From assembly GCF_964204645.1 (NCBI RefSeq), contig NC_134027.1:24788485-24852484 (forward strand): a stretch of 64,000 nucleotides of DNA, given 5' to 3'. Numbering within the stretch: the first letter of the stretch is position 1; every line of letters begins with the position of its first letter. Source of the stretch: Tubulanus polymorphus. Taxonomy: Eukaryota; Nemertea; Palaeonemertea; Tubulaniformes; Tubulanidae. Positions 23,601 to 38,600 of this stretch are shown here, piece by piece. The notes below the pieces were generated by a model. The model did no database searches, was not told where the DNA came from, and worked only from the letters and a program-made list of their open reading frames with translations. A program made the position numbers and the translations under genes.

Positions 23601-26600
23601 ACCACTATAGTGTGTCTACACCGCGGCGCGGTGTATTGTTAGTTACTAATATTTCACTATGTTTGACAGGTGCCGTCATTTTTCAAGAGAGATAATTACT
23701 AATTACATCAATACACTGCAGTGCAGTGTACTAGCAAAATCTATCACTAAATTTATACACCGCACTACGGTGTAGACGCACTGAAAGGGTTAAAGCTAAT
23801 AGTTCATTGATTAGTCATTTCGACTATTACCGCGTAGTCATCTTCAGGAATACTGAATCCGGCATTAGATTTATTTTTTTTGGTGATGGGCAGGAGAGGA
23901 AAATGGTGTCTAGAAACACGATACACCGCTGACACATAGGATCAATAGGGCTGGAGTTACAAGCCGCGATCTCGGGAGCATTTCTGGCGCGGGCGAACAA
24001 TTCACGCGAGTTACAATCGGACAAGGCCCGTGCACGGTGTCGAATGATTGCGCGTGAATTGCAACTGGTTCCGGAGTTGACTCACTTTCCTTTGTTTAAG
24101 CATTGTTTAGAGCCTAGTGAGTGGTTTACGTGTGAACGCATTCTCAAATTGGGCATGGGCCAAATTTTTCCCGGGTCAAACAGACTGTTTGATGGTGCCG
24201 ACTATCGTGGTGATGCGCCTGATGCGATATCGAACGCTAAAGTGCGAGCACTTAACCGAGATCTCGGTTCTCCGTCTCTTTCATCTCTCACCCCTCTCGC
24301 CTATCAGTCCTAACTCTCACTCAATCTCTACTGCACTAACGACTGAGGACTAATGATGAGGAAATCAGTTCGCCCTGTGTCTATAAAAACAACGATGAAA
24401 AACATATTTTCCACCGCACCGCGACGTGGTAACGGTAATGCATATTTTCTCAGTTGTTTGTGATGAACGGCGAGCGACACTGTCGTCAGCGTCGACCGTC
24501 TATTTGACTGTCGACAGTTTTTCCTGTCATTCGATCGTTTAATGAACCGTTTTATATATAACGACATCGTCGTGCGAAATAAAAACCGAACCGTCATCCT
24601 ATCTGTCGGCATAACGAAATTATACACGCAGATTGAATTCGATTCTGCAGCTGTGAGTTTATAAATCACGCCAGCGCCGGGTTTTCTATTAGTTTAACCT
24701 GTTATACGGTGGCCACTTTTATAGGACTTGCTTTTCCCCAACTATTCCCTGACATGCGCCTTGTTTTCCCTTGATCTTGATCTGCTAAGAATTCGATCAA
24801 TTATCACAGTCAAATACATAAGACATTGACGGAAACTGTTTTTATACGAGATCAATCTCAACAAACTTCCCAGATTTTTATCTTTTTTACTAAATTTCAT
24901 GACTATTCCTTAACTTTTTTAAGAATATCAAAAAATTCCACGACGTTTGCCTGATTTCCAGATAAGTGTCCGTCCTGATTGCAAGTGAGGCGAATCACTT
25001 CCACAACCGGTTAACCCTTTCTGTGCGTCTACACCGCAGTGCGGTGTATAAATCAGTGATAACCTTTGCTAGTACACCGCACGGCAGAGTATGAATGTCA
25101 TTAGTAATTATCTTTTTTCTCTAACGAAAGGTGGCAGCACCTGTCAAACACAGGTGAAATATTAGTATACTAAGGATACACCGCACCACGGTGTAGACGC
25201 ACTACAGCGGTAAACCTGTTATTCAACATATTAGGATGGAATTTTCAAAAACTTTCAAATTATCTCCAGCACTTTCGGGTATTCAGTCAGCACAAAAAGG
25301 GTTAACATTCACACACAATAATTAGGAAATGACCCATTGGGCGAAGGACCCGTTTAGCACATGATTAGCCGGGTTCATATGATCGCGGCTTTCCTGTAGA
25401 CTAATGTCTATTTATTAATTGATGAGACCTGTTTTTCTGGGATATTTTGCTTACTTTTTGGGGTACATACCTCATTTATGTCTTAACAGAATGCCAAAAA
25501 TCGTGGACAACAACTGAATATCCGATATATTTCCAGTTTTGTACCAATTAGATGGATTGGCAAAAAGACTCCTTAAGTCCAGTTGAATGAGAGAGAAAAT
25601 CCTCCATTTTGTCAAATTTCTTGGATTTGAACATTGTTACCATGCCTACGCCACCCTGATTTAGTTGTTGAGACCCCACAAGAAAAATAACTTCATTTCG
25701 TAGGCATGGTGACAATGTTAAAATTCAAGAAATTTAAGGCAAAGACCCATTGGGCGAAGGACCCGTTTAACACCAGTTAGAATGATTAGCCGGGTTCATA
25801 TTATCGCCGATAAGATTATGATGTTAAAACATTTTTTTACCCGATTTATTGATGACGTGTTCGTAGATGCAGCGTTCTCCTTTCCAACAACCTGATCGCG
25901 TATTGTAAAACTTGCAGACGCGCTTCTCATCTTGCGGATCTAAAAATATAATCAAAACGAATAATTAAACAATTGAAGGAACGACGACTATTGAAATGTT
26001 ATCTCCGTTGAGAGAGAGAGAGAGAGAGAGTCATTTTCGAACAACGAATAGAAACTACCGATTTAGACAGCATATGAAAATATGAGATGTTAGGCATTTG
26101 AAAAAATAGAAATTCCAGTGAAATTGCAGACTGAACTCAAATGAGTTTAGACTGGTCTGAAATTGTCAAGTTGGCTATAGAATCAAAATGAGCTTAGACT
26201 GGTTTTAAGTTGTTAGAAAATAAGCTCACACTGGTCTTAAGTTGTTAGATTGGCTATAGAACCAAAATGAGCTCACACTGGTCTTAAGTTGTTAGATTGG
26301 CTATAGAACCATAATGAGCTCACACTGGTCTTAAGTTGTCAGATTGGCTATAGAATCAAAATGAGCTTAGACTGGTTTTAAGTTGTTAGAAAATAAGCTC
26401 ACACTGGTCTTAAGTTGTTAGATTGGCTATAGAACCAAAATGAGCTCACACTGGTCTTAAGTTGTTAGATTGGTTATAGAACCAAAATGATCTTAGCCTG
26501 GTCTTAAGTAGTTAGATTGGTTATAATACCAAATGAGCTTTTGGTAGCAACTGGCACCCTGATCGAATTTCAAGGTTCTAAAATGTTTCTTTAAAAAGAT

Positions 26601-29600
26601 TTCACGGTAATGCTCGTTTGAGGCTTAATTGATAATGATGTCATTGGGGGAACTTCATCGAGTGCATCCATGTGTTTTTAAGCCTATCGCCGAAACCTTT
26701 TTGCGAACGGCAAACATTCTTGTCGCGGTAAAAGCTATTTCTATTCATAACAACGTGTCAGTTACAGGAAATCCCGATTCACGACGCTAGATCCTAATCA
26801 ACATTCCCGGAAGCTTAGCGAGATTGAGTTTTAATTTCGACGTTCATAAAATTCAGGCTGTAGGGCGGCGATACGTTTTTCGCTACACGCGTTAAGTAAT
26901 AATACACTATTTACACGTGTATCTACGTGTGATACTTAACTCCACAAATAGTAACAATAAAATACAGTATTTTGCAGTCGTAATCGGCGTCAAGTGTCAA
27001 CTTTTACATTATTTTATGGCGAAATTGCCACCGAATTTACTGGGTAGCGATTATCAATGAAACGACCGCACCCTTTTCCCTGTGTGTGTGTGTGACATCA
27101 CTAATTTCCTTGGCGATATCCGACCACTAGCATTTTGATTTTTAAATTAAGACAATTTAGATCAAAAAATGGTCTGAAATCTCAACACTAGTCTAAAGTT
27201 GTTAGATTAGCTATAGAATCAAAATGAGCTTAGAGTGATCTTAAGTTGTTAAATTGAATATAGGAACTAAATGAGCTTAGACTGATCTGCGTCAGTAAGT
27301 TCATCAGTCTACCTGAGTCAGTAAGTCCATCAGTCTACCTGGGTCAGTAAGTCCATCAGTCTACCTGGGTCAGTAAGTCTGTCAGTCTACCTGCGTCAGT
27401 AAGTCCATCAGTCTACCTGCGTCAGTATGTCCATCAGTCTACCTGGGTCAGTAAGTCCATCAGTCTACCTGCATCAGTAAGTCCATCAGTCTACCTGGGT
27501 CAGTAAGTCCATCAGTCTACCTGGGTCAGTAAGTCCATCAGTCTACCTGCGTCAGTAAGTCCATCAGTCTACCTGGGTCAGTAAGTCCATCAGTCTACCT
27601 GGGTCAGTAAGTCCATCAGTCTACCTGGGTCAGTAAGTCTGTCAGTCCATCGGTCTGTATACATAAGTCTGATGATCAATATCCGTATATCCGACAGACT
27701 ATATACACAAGTCCTTCAGTGTATATCCATAAGTCAGTGGGTCTATATCCAAAAGGCTGACAGGCGACTATATCCAGAAATCAGAGCGTTGTTGAGTGAG
27801 AGTTATTTTCTTCAGAAACTACCCTCGCGTACGAACAGGAAATCGACCGGGAATTCGAGAAGTTTGAATGATTATTGGGCGTCAATCTCCCTGCAGTGTT
27901 TATTTGAAGGGGACTCTTCGAGCGGTTCATCGCGCCGTGAAATCCAATATTAGCTTCAATTCGTATCGGATAATTCCCTCAGCAGCCGTTCGCTCGGTGC
28001 CGCTATTGGTGTCTCTGTTTACTGTCGGTTTCGTTTGTTTTCTTTTTGCTCCATCGATTTCGTCCCCAATTACGGCGACAACCGTCGTCAAACCTCCGGC
28101 CGTAAATCAATTCAAAAAGCCGCCGATAATTATCAACAAGTGGGTAGAGGTAGAATCTGCATCGTCAAAGACATTCAAAGGGCTGCCGACCCCAGAAGAA
28201 TCGAAGTGCTATCCGGTTACGAGTCAACAATTATCAGTTTCATAACGTATATGAATTGAATACTCATTGAAAGGCGAAAAACATTAAGTAATACGTTTCA
28301 CATTTCACTTAATACCGAGAACATGTTACAGAACCTGCCTGGTAATGGTTTACATGGATGGAAGAAGTTTAACAGCCAGTTAAGGGGATTGAAAGGGTTA
28401 ACCCACCAGGTAACAGGGTATGTGGGATAGAACGGGTTAAACAGCCAGGCAGGGGGTGTGCAGGATGGAAAGGATAAGAGAACGCATGTAGGATGGGAAC
28501 CATTAAAGGAGTGTGTAAGATGGAAAGGGTTAAAGGAGCATGTGGATGAAAATGGTTAAAGGAGTGTGTGGATGGAAAGGGTTAAAGGAGCGTGTAGGAT
28601 GGAAAGGGTTAAAGGAGCATGTCGATGAAAATGGTTAAAGGAGTGTGTGGATGGAAAGGGTTAAAGGAGCGTGTAGGATGGAAAGGGTTAAAGGAGCGTG
28701 TAGGATGGAAAGGGTTAAAGGAGCGTGTAGGATGGAAAGGGTTAAAGGAGCGTGTGGATGGAAAGGGTTAAAGGAGCATGAAGGATGATAAGGGTTAAAC
28801 AAACCGGGTAAGGAGTGTATGGATGGAAAGGGTTAAAGGAGCGTGTAGGACTAAATGGGTTAACCAGACAAGTGAGGAGCCGGTGGGTTGGAAAGAGCCG
28901 AGTAAGGAGCAGGTAGGAGTGAAAGGGTTAAATAGCCAGGTGAGGCGCGTGAATGATGTTAAGGGTTAAACTGTGAACTATCTTTTTTTAGAGAATCTGC
29001 ACCAGTAAAAGGACCGTGTGGATTTTAGCACCTGCGCGCGCGCTGTAAAAGCCCAACTAAAAATCATCTCGCGTGAAGTGTTTATATGCGGCAGGAAACT
29101 CGATGAATCTTAAATATGACAAGCAAAAAACCCGAGCCGCGATGAAAATTGGCAATTCACGAACACGGTTTTACTGATGACGAATATTTCCAGCGCGAAT
29201 CGAAACTGATAAAGACACGTCGTCCCGAAATTGAAAACCTAGTCGTGGGCTCGATTCTAAATTAATTTAACCTTATACCGTCAATGGTTCAACCATCTAT
29301 ACCGGTGCAGCCTAGCCTGTTTACCCAGCAGGCATAAACCTCGAAACAAGAACCGATTTTTGCGATGAATTGGCCCCGATCAGACCCGAATTAAATTAGG
29401 CCCGCGCCTAATTAGAGAGCGCGTTCACACATAAACCACTCACTGAGTGAGACACATCCCGAACCAGTTGCAATTCACATGCAACAACTTGTGCTCAAAT
29501 TTGGCTCGGGTCTGGAACAACGTTTTTGGTAGGGTCCAATAGGCACGGGCCTATTTGGCACCTGTGCGAACAGTTGTTCCGGGCATAATTTGGCACGGGC

Positions 29601-32600
29601 CATAAACGCTCGCGTGATCGCGGCTACGATCTCATTTTACTAAAGTACATAAAACTGGCCACGTCACGAGATCAATTAAGAATGTGATGATAACCAATTC
29701 ACGCTGTGATAATTTAGAGCAGTAATAATATCACCACCACCACCACCACCGCCACGGGTCTGTGGGTGTTATTATGAAATGGCTATAATTAGTAACTCTG
29801 ACATCATCGCGCATACCCATTATAACCACCGTTTGATAGAAGTGAATCAACAATTGATCATATATTAGCTGTGATATCACACATGCTTTTTGGCTCTCGC
29901 CTGTTTGGCTCCGGCCAAAAATGTTGGACCGGGCCCCAAGCCAAATTTTAGCACGGGTCAAATTATCGCGTTTGAATTACAACTAGTTCCGGAAGCGACC
30001 CACTTGTTTTAAACATTGTTTAGTATCGAGTGAGTCGTTTATGCGTGAACGCGCGCTCTCTAATTAGACTAGGGCCAAATTTGACTCGGGGCCTGATCCG
30101 TGCCAATTTGGCCCTTTGGAAATCATCCCCGTGTGATCACGTTACAGGGTTTTAACTAAGCCTCATCATCAGAGAAATGACAAAAAAATCTATTCAAACA
30201 TCGTCAATTGTGGATTCGTCTATCGACGTTGAAATAACTGAGATGATACTAGTCTACCGGTTACGAACCAGCGTTTCTTGTTTCGGAGCAACACGTGAAA
30301 CAATCCGCCGGAACATCGTTTCTGTTTCATACCGATTTCATACCCCAAACGTGCTAGCTAGGTTTCAGTAAGAGGGCCCGCTCCGTAGGCGTAATCATTT
30401 GAACGCGGTTTGACGTTGCTCTAGCGCAACAACAACAGGTCAAACACGATGAGTTATAGTGAACAGTGAATGCAGGTGTGAGTAACGTCCATTTGTAATG
30501 ACGTTTTATTAATTAATGCGAACGACACCCATTAACGCATGTTATAAATGGTAAATCGCGCGTATTAATATCCGGTCCAGATTTGATTTAACGCCCGACG
30601 ATAACAATATCGAACACGATATCGAAGTTGATACGCTATTATCATACACGGTAAACCTCGTCAAACTCGGGCGGGCAAAATTGGGAGTTAAGGGTAGAAC
30701 AATGAGTCGGGGAAAACGTTACGATGATTTTGCAGTTGGTCACGAATTAGTCGAGCTTCACTCTTCAAAAACTGTCCTGTCTCCATGGCTTCTGTGGATG
30801 AGGTGTTTGACTCACGACCGCGAGGTTGTGGGTTGGAATCCCGGTTAAACCGTGCTATCCGGGCAGGACATATTTGCCGACTGACTCTGACCTAACGACG
30901 AAGGTCGTTCAGTTCCGAGAATCTTCAATACGATGAAGGAATAGAACTTAATCAAAGGAAGATGACAAACTTGCTGAAGTCATCTCTATCATCGGCTACT
31001 GGTTTGTATTTTCAATTCTATTTACTAGATATTAGTCATCATTTGGGACGTCATGAGGGTCCTCACTACGGCCAGTCTCCGCCAATTCACAAATTCCCTC
31101 CACACGTAGACGATATGGCCGGTCTTAACTATGGAAGAAGCGCCAGAAACGTACGTGCAGGTCGTGAAGTTTTATATTGTACGAGTTCAAATACCCATTC
31201 CAATCAATGAACTACCAACTCACTCGATCGATGACAACCAAAGCACAATTATTTCTTCATTCTTTTCATTAGCGTTTCTCTCTCTCTCTCTCTCTCGTGC
31301 TCTCCAGGGCGCGTAGCCGCGATCCATTCTCGATTTTCCGATATTTTCTATTTTTTGTCCGTCGAGGTGAAAAAACACGACGACGACGTCTACGCTCGTG
31401 AATAAAATAATCGTAATTGATTCGCGTCGGTTTGGACAAATATTACAACATCGAAACCATTTAGGAATAATACCCGAACTGTCACGCGTTGTCACGGAGG
31501 ACTTCGAAAGATTTAAGGTATTAGCACTTGGAAATAATTCAAACTGCGTGGCACGTAAAACGGTAAGTGGCGTTGGAAGAGCAGTGGTAAAGCCGCAGCC
31601 ATAATTGACTGAATGACGTCTTTTTTCCCCGCTACGCTACGTTTTTGACGAAATCGAAGTAAATTCGCAATATTAGAACTTGCAAAAATCTTCTATGAAT
31701 ACAATACAATATACAATACAATACAATAAACTTTATTGCTCCTTAATGAACATAACATTATCGGATTGTTTACAATAAAGATACAAACAGAAAGAAAATG
31801 TGATATGAAGGTACAAAAATAGTTACTAAACAATCAAAAATACAGAGAAATTATGGTATCATTTCGGTAGACCAAACAATTTCAAATTCCTTATACAAAA
31901 ACAGTCAGAAATAAACTGCTGAATATATGAATAATTGCTTCCGAACGCGCGCTCGACGATGAGGTTGACGTTAGAAACGAGAACCTCAGTGTCCGACGTT
32001 ACCACAGGCGCCAACACACGAACGACTTTACTTTTAAATTACCGTGACTTTAGACCAACAGAAATCCAGTTTCACCAAACCGATTGTGAAACATAAACTA
32101 TCATTTCAAAACCTCACATATTCTTTTTTTGATCCTCATTATTTCCAATCAAAGGAACTTTGATCATGGTCAGCGCATAGTGATTTGAGTGTACGCCTCT
32201 GGGTGTGGGTGGTTTAGGTATATGAGTATTGCGTAGTTAACGCATACCCAACTCACTGCGGGTAAAGGTAAACGCAATAACCATAGAAGATGACCTTTAC
32301 GATTGTGATTCTTAGTAGCGCCACAGAATAAGACAGAATTTCGCGGGCCTTCTTCGGGAAATCAATCTACGGAAATGTAGGGATGGTTAACTGAAGAGCA
32401 AAGCATAACTCCCGAATTGGACTAAGACGGCGATATAAACAGTGAAATAGAAGTGGGAGGCATGTAAAAAATGAACCCCGGAGAGATATGAGGAAGCTAA
32501 CATCGACGCCATCGGAGACTGGGAATAGGCGCTGAAAAGCCTGACGTTAAGAATATGTATCAACCAAACGACGTCAACGCCAAGTGAAACATCGAGTGAC

Positions 32601-35600
32601 TGTCTGATTTTAGAGTTCTAATGCTGCCATCGACACCCCGGTGAAATCCGGGAAACTTACAAGTGCGCAAAAGTGCATATAGAAAGGGCAGCGATATTCT
32701 TTCAACAAGAGAAAAATATTTCACAGATACTTTTAGACACAACCATACATAAACAAGAGACGAAATACGACTTTTATGGCAGCACCAATAAAAACGACAA
32801 TATCAGACAGCAAACAAGTTTCATCTTTGGTGAATTTAATGTCAAACGTTTTCTGGGTAAACACATACCCCCTCTTCATGACGAGTTACAAATGATGACC
32901 CAGTTCCACAGTTGCGAGTTAGAGTTAACTCAGAGTTAAAGTTAGTTCATTTTCCACAGTTGTGAGTTAGAGTTAACTCAGAGTTAAAGTTAGTTCATTT
33001 TTGATGAGTTAATTCAGAGTCAAATCTTAACACCTAACCGTGGAACTGGAACATGGACACAGCAGGGTTGACCACACGAAAGACATTTCAAATGAATGAG
33101 GATCCATTCTGAAACAGTCATAAGTATAAAGTCCCTTATAATGCCACGGTTGGGACGATTGGTAACATAGCGTTATAATGAAATTGGCAGTGTCGTAAAG
33201 AACGGCATTTTCGAATTTCCAAATATGTACTTCGATCTAATTTTTAAAAGAATTCTGTTAACTTGACCGCCGATCACACAACTATATTTGTACTTCGATT
33301 GCCGATTTCAAAATCAAACCCCCTGTTTCGCTCCCGGCAGGTGTGGTGGGTCTGTACGGGACACTCAATCAAAAAATCAAACGAAATTTACCAGCCAAAT
33401 AAATAACAGGGAAATTCCCTATTTTAAGATCAAAAGAATGGCATTTTCATTGAATTTGAGTTAGATTGGGCGAATTTTCTCTCAGAAAATGTTGGCGTTA
33501 AGCGAGCAGTGGAATTAAAAATAACGGCGCTACGACGGACTTTGACTGCAATCCAGATTCTCGGAGCGTAATTCGAAAATGCTTTGCCGCCGAAGGTATC
33601 CAAGACGTAGCCCAGTTCATTTAGGCCGATGATACGATTCCCGTACCCCAATCGTCGATAAGGCTTAACAAAAATGATACCTTGTTTCTCCGCAGCAGCA
33701 AGGACAATTTTTGTAAAATATAACAAAATTTATAATCAGTTCATTTCTATAACTGCTGGGTCTGTTACGGTAAAATTGATGACGATTTTGATAAAAGGAA
33801 TGTACAGGGTAGATAGGAGATTGGCGGCTGGCCGGGTCAACTTTAAAGCTAAGCAGAGCTGAGAAACAAGGTATCGATTTTTTCAGCCTAAGTCTTTCTT
33901 TTTCCCCGATCTCGTCAACGTCGTCGGATTATGGTAGTTTCTAATCGCTTTCATCGGCAACAACGAGACCCGAACGAACGAACGACCGACCGAATATTGA
34001 AACAGATTCCGTTTCGCTAATTGAAGCGTTGATTAGAGACTGTAAGAGGATTAGTCGCCCGACTTTACGAATACAATACGTATTTAGCGAGGGTTTTTTT
34101 CTCGTAGGCATCAGCAGGGAAACGTAGATTCATCGGCGCCGGCGCAAGAATTAAAACTGTCGCTTAATTCTAATAAAGAAACCGACCGACCGTGTTGTTT
34201 TTGCGTAACTCTTGTTTCTTGTTTTTCTTGTTTCATGTTTTTGATAGTATAATTTACAGCTTCATGTAAAACTTGCGGAATCAATCCAGTCCAACAGGGT
34301 GGCCACATTTATTTGACTTGCTTTATATTTTCTCTGACTGATCATTCCGAGACATGTACAATGTTTTTCTCTTATCTACGTATGTCGATTTAGAATTGTC
34401 TCAAGCCGAAAAATTCTGATCGACAACGATGAACTATCGGGGTGGCCACTTTTATTCGACTTGCTTTGCCCCAGAAATTGCTCCGACTATTTCCTGACAC
34501 GCGCGTTGTTTTCACTGACTAGATCGTCTGCTAAGAATCAAATCAATTAACACAATCAAATACGTAAGACACAAACAGAGTGTTTGATTTTACGCGCGAT
34601 CTAGCAAAAAATTTCCACGACTTTCCCCAGATTTTTGGCTCTTTTAAAAAAGTTGACTTTCCCTGATTTCCGATAAGTGGCCACCCAGTCCAAGTTAAAG
34701 CTTGTCCGCTTATCCTAATTACCTGTTCTGCAATTTATGGATGCGGTCCTCTGCTGCGTTGTGCGCGCAGTCATGAAACAAGGAAAAAGCCGTGTTCGCA
34801 CTACATTATCTAGAATGCGAATTGGTCCCGATTTTTTTTTTGAATGGAAAAGAAAATCTAAATTAACCAAAAAAAATCAATCTGGGTGTATATTTCAAAA
34901 CTGCATTGTTCGGTTTGTAAATAGAAACTTTAATTGCCTGTCAATCACAGTGTCGCTCGCATGTAGCTGAACTAGCAGAACCGCTGATCTAAAAAAACGT
35001 ATGGGAATATGCAGCACTCGTTTGGTCAGTTATGAATTGGTCCGCTCCAGGTACGGGTCAAATTAGAACAAACTCACTCAGCGAACATGGATCCGAAGGC
35101 TAGAACGCTGCTTTGAGTACAACAAGCGAGGATGGACGAATGGACTATGAGTTAATTTCGTGCGATTAACACACGATATGTTTGCGCAGTTTTAAGCCAT
35201 TAACGGACACGACGTACTGTCATCAGCCGTGAGACCAATGAGAGCAGTGAGACCAGTGAGAGTACTAAACGACAGATTCTACTGAACAATTCGATCGCCC
35301 TTAACACTCAACCAACAATAACTGATTGCCAGCGTCTGTATGGAAGCACATGTAGCATTAATGTTTATATAAAAATGGCAGCAGAGACTGTTTACTGACT
35401 GGGTTCTCTTACACGGTGGCTGTTTACTGACTGGGCTCTCTTACAGTCTGGGGCCGTTTATTGACAGGGTTCTCTATTGCAGGGCCGTTTATTGACAGGG
35501 TTCTCTATTGCAGGGCCGTTTATTGACAGGGTTCTCTATTGCAGGGCCGTTTATTGACAGGGTTCTCTATTGCAGGGCTGTTTATTGCCAGGGTTCTCTG

Positions 35601-38600
35601 CTGCAGTGCTGTTTATTGACAGGGTTCTCTACTGCAGGGCTGTTTATTGCCAGGGTTCTCTGCTCCAGGGCTGTTCATTGACAGGGTTCTCTGCTGCAGG
35701 GCTGTTTATCGACAGGGTTCTCTACCGGTTCTCTATACCCATGAGTAATGGTATTATACACGCACAATAGTAATAGTTAATTTGCGCCGATATTTGTGCG
35801 CTATTGATGCCATTAGCGAAATTTCAATAGCATTGAAATAAGATTGTTACGGAGGAAGTGCAATAAGTGATTCATTAATAGTTAACGCGAATTATCGGTG
35901 TTTTGAAAATAAATATTCTACAAGCTCCGGTGCTAGGTATGAAATTATAAAACCTCTTATACACAGTATACATATCGATAGATCGTAAGGACCAGGCAAA
36001 GGCGGAAAAGTTGAAAATATTGTTCCGTTTGAAAAGAAATCCCGAGTTGATATTCGAGCTTAGAGCTTACATCCGAGAGGTTTCAAATTATGCCCCTTTT
36101 CTTGGAGGGTATATTATTGATGTTTTAATGGGTATAGTAAAACCAATAGAACGATCAATAAGTTCTCTATGCTAGCACTACAGCGTTAGCCCGCTCGAAT
36201 ACCAATATTTGTGGCACTAATTTCGTCCAGGGATTGAAAAGAAATTTGCATATTAATTCGCATATCAATTTGCATATTGATGACAACAATTCGACCGTCC
36301 ATTCACGGAGTAGGTCGGATGCGTGACGTGAATGCTGGAAGAACTTGTGAAAATTTGATGATTTGAATATCGAGTTAAATTCTAAATTGCTTTGGGTGAT
36401 TGCAGCTAATAATGGTCAGAGTGTGGGGGGGGGGAGAAGTGGCTCAAAAATTGGATAAAAACTATAGTTAACAACAAATTTTCAACTGACACTATGTCAT
36501 CCACAGGTTAACTGCAACTTTTGAGCAGCCCCAGGATGTCAATGTCAGCTAGGTTGATTAGTTCACTCAAGACGGCTTAGTAAGGTAACAATTAACCCAA
36601 CAGCACTAAAGTCGCCCGTATCCGCCCTGACTATTACTCCTCAAGCCGCCTGTATCCACCCTGACTATTACTCCTCAAGCCGCCCGTATCCACCCTGACT
36701 ATGACTCCTCAAGCCGCCCGAATCCGCCCTGACTATTACTCCTCAAGCCGCCCGTATCCACCCTGACTATTACTCCTCAATCCGCCCGAATCCGCCCTGA
36801 CTATTACTCCTCAAGCCGCCCGAATCCGCCCCGGCACTTCTTCCATATGCTGCACAAAAACGGTTATAGTGGGATTCGAACCCAACAGCTTATGATAAAC
36901 TAGACATCTAAGTCCTCGAAAATACCGAACAGAAATCAACATCCTCCTATTTCAATTTCTCGAGTATTTCGAGTTCGAACATGACACATCTGAGCGCTCA
37001 TTTCAAATCAAAGTAAATTTGGATGAATTTTGGGGGGGCCAAAAGGGCACGATTTTTGATGGCCCACCTCATCAACTTGGATGAACTTGGATTTTACCTT
37101 GAATGCTTAAACAAAGCGAAGTGAGTCGCTTCCGGAACCGGTTGCAATTCAGACGAAATGATTTGACCGGTGCTGAAATTTGTGCTGAACTCTTTCTTTA
37201 AAAATTCACTTAAAAACAGACCGATGTCAACATTATTTCCATCCTCTGGATCAGACTTCCATGGATCACAAAAAAAAAAACAATCGAATTCTCAAACGAC
37301 TGCGTTTTAAAAAATTCGTATTTTATTACATATATTTCGGACGTATGAGAAAAAAAAAAACGTTTCGAAAAAATGTTTCGATGCACATCAATTCAACCGA
37401 TCAAATACATACGGTCGCGCGATAAAATTAAAACCCGCTACGTGTAGAAAATTTAAAAGATTAAGAATTCAAAACGAAATCTGGAAAAAATATTCTAAAT
37501 CTAAAAAAGCAATGCTTCTGATTCAATCTAGAGAACATCATTAGGCGTAAGAGGGGGGGGGGGGGGTTATATATGCGCAGTCCGACCCACGGAAAAGAAC
37601 AGGAACTGAATTTCCCTTCGATATAAACGAAAAATTCTGTAAATTCGACCGCCGATCACTTTATCTGTACTATATCTATAAAATAAATAACAGGGTCAAT
37701 CCTCATTTTAGGAGCAAAAAAAACCTCGTATCATGATTTCTATGTAGGCTTTACATTATTTGTTTGTTTGTTTGGCTTTACGTCGTTTGGATCTTGGTTT
37801 CCCAAGACTAACCCTATTGGATTATTACCAAAAAATGTGCAGCAAAATTTTTTCCCTACCTATTTACACTAATTAATTGTGGAAAAAATTTGACTGGAAG
37901 CAAACACACTGGCCAAGGTAATAATTAATTAGTTGTTGGTTATTTCTTCGTAGCTGATGACGGTCCCTTCAGAAGGAATGTCGTTTAACTTACGATCTTC
38001 GTTCTAAATATGGATCTAATTTTCATCTTTTGAATTTCTATTCATGCTGTCACCATCAATTCAATGGGGGAAATTCTACGCATACGCGCGCGCTTTATTT
38101 GATCATTTCAACTGAAGCGACTTATGAGTCTAACTTACGGCCAGATACGACTAGTTTCTTTAATTTCTATTCATAATTCATTATGTAATGGGTATGTCAA
38201 TACATGCAAAATGATAAATAAATTGGTAAACGCCATCATTTTCATATCCCAATTACAGTATACTCAACTCCGTTTCTGAATTCGGTAAACGCCTAATTGG
38301 GTAAAAAAAAAATCTTGGTCCCAACTGTACTGATTTAGGCGTAGTCTGATGTACAACTAACAAGGTGTTTCTCAAAAAAAGAGCGACTTTTAAAAGAGTT
38401 TCTGACATTTCGCTCAAATTAAAGGAGTTTCAAGCATTTTCTGTTTTGACGGAGTTTTTAAGGAATCAAAGAGACGTATGGACCCTGTAAAATGAATAAA
38501 AAGAGAGGCATATAGTGGGTTTTAAATCTTAATAGCTTCTACGGGCTGTTCAAGTATTTAAGGAGAATTTCAATATATACAATGACCCACAAGTCGATGA

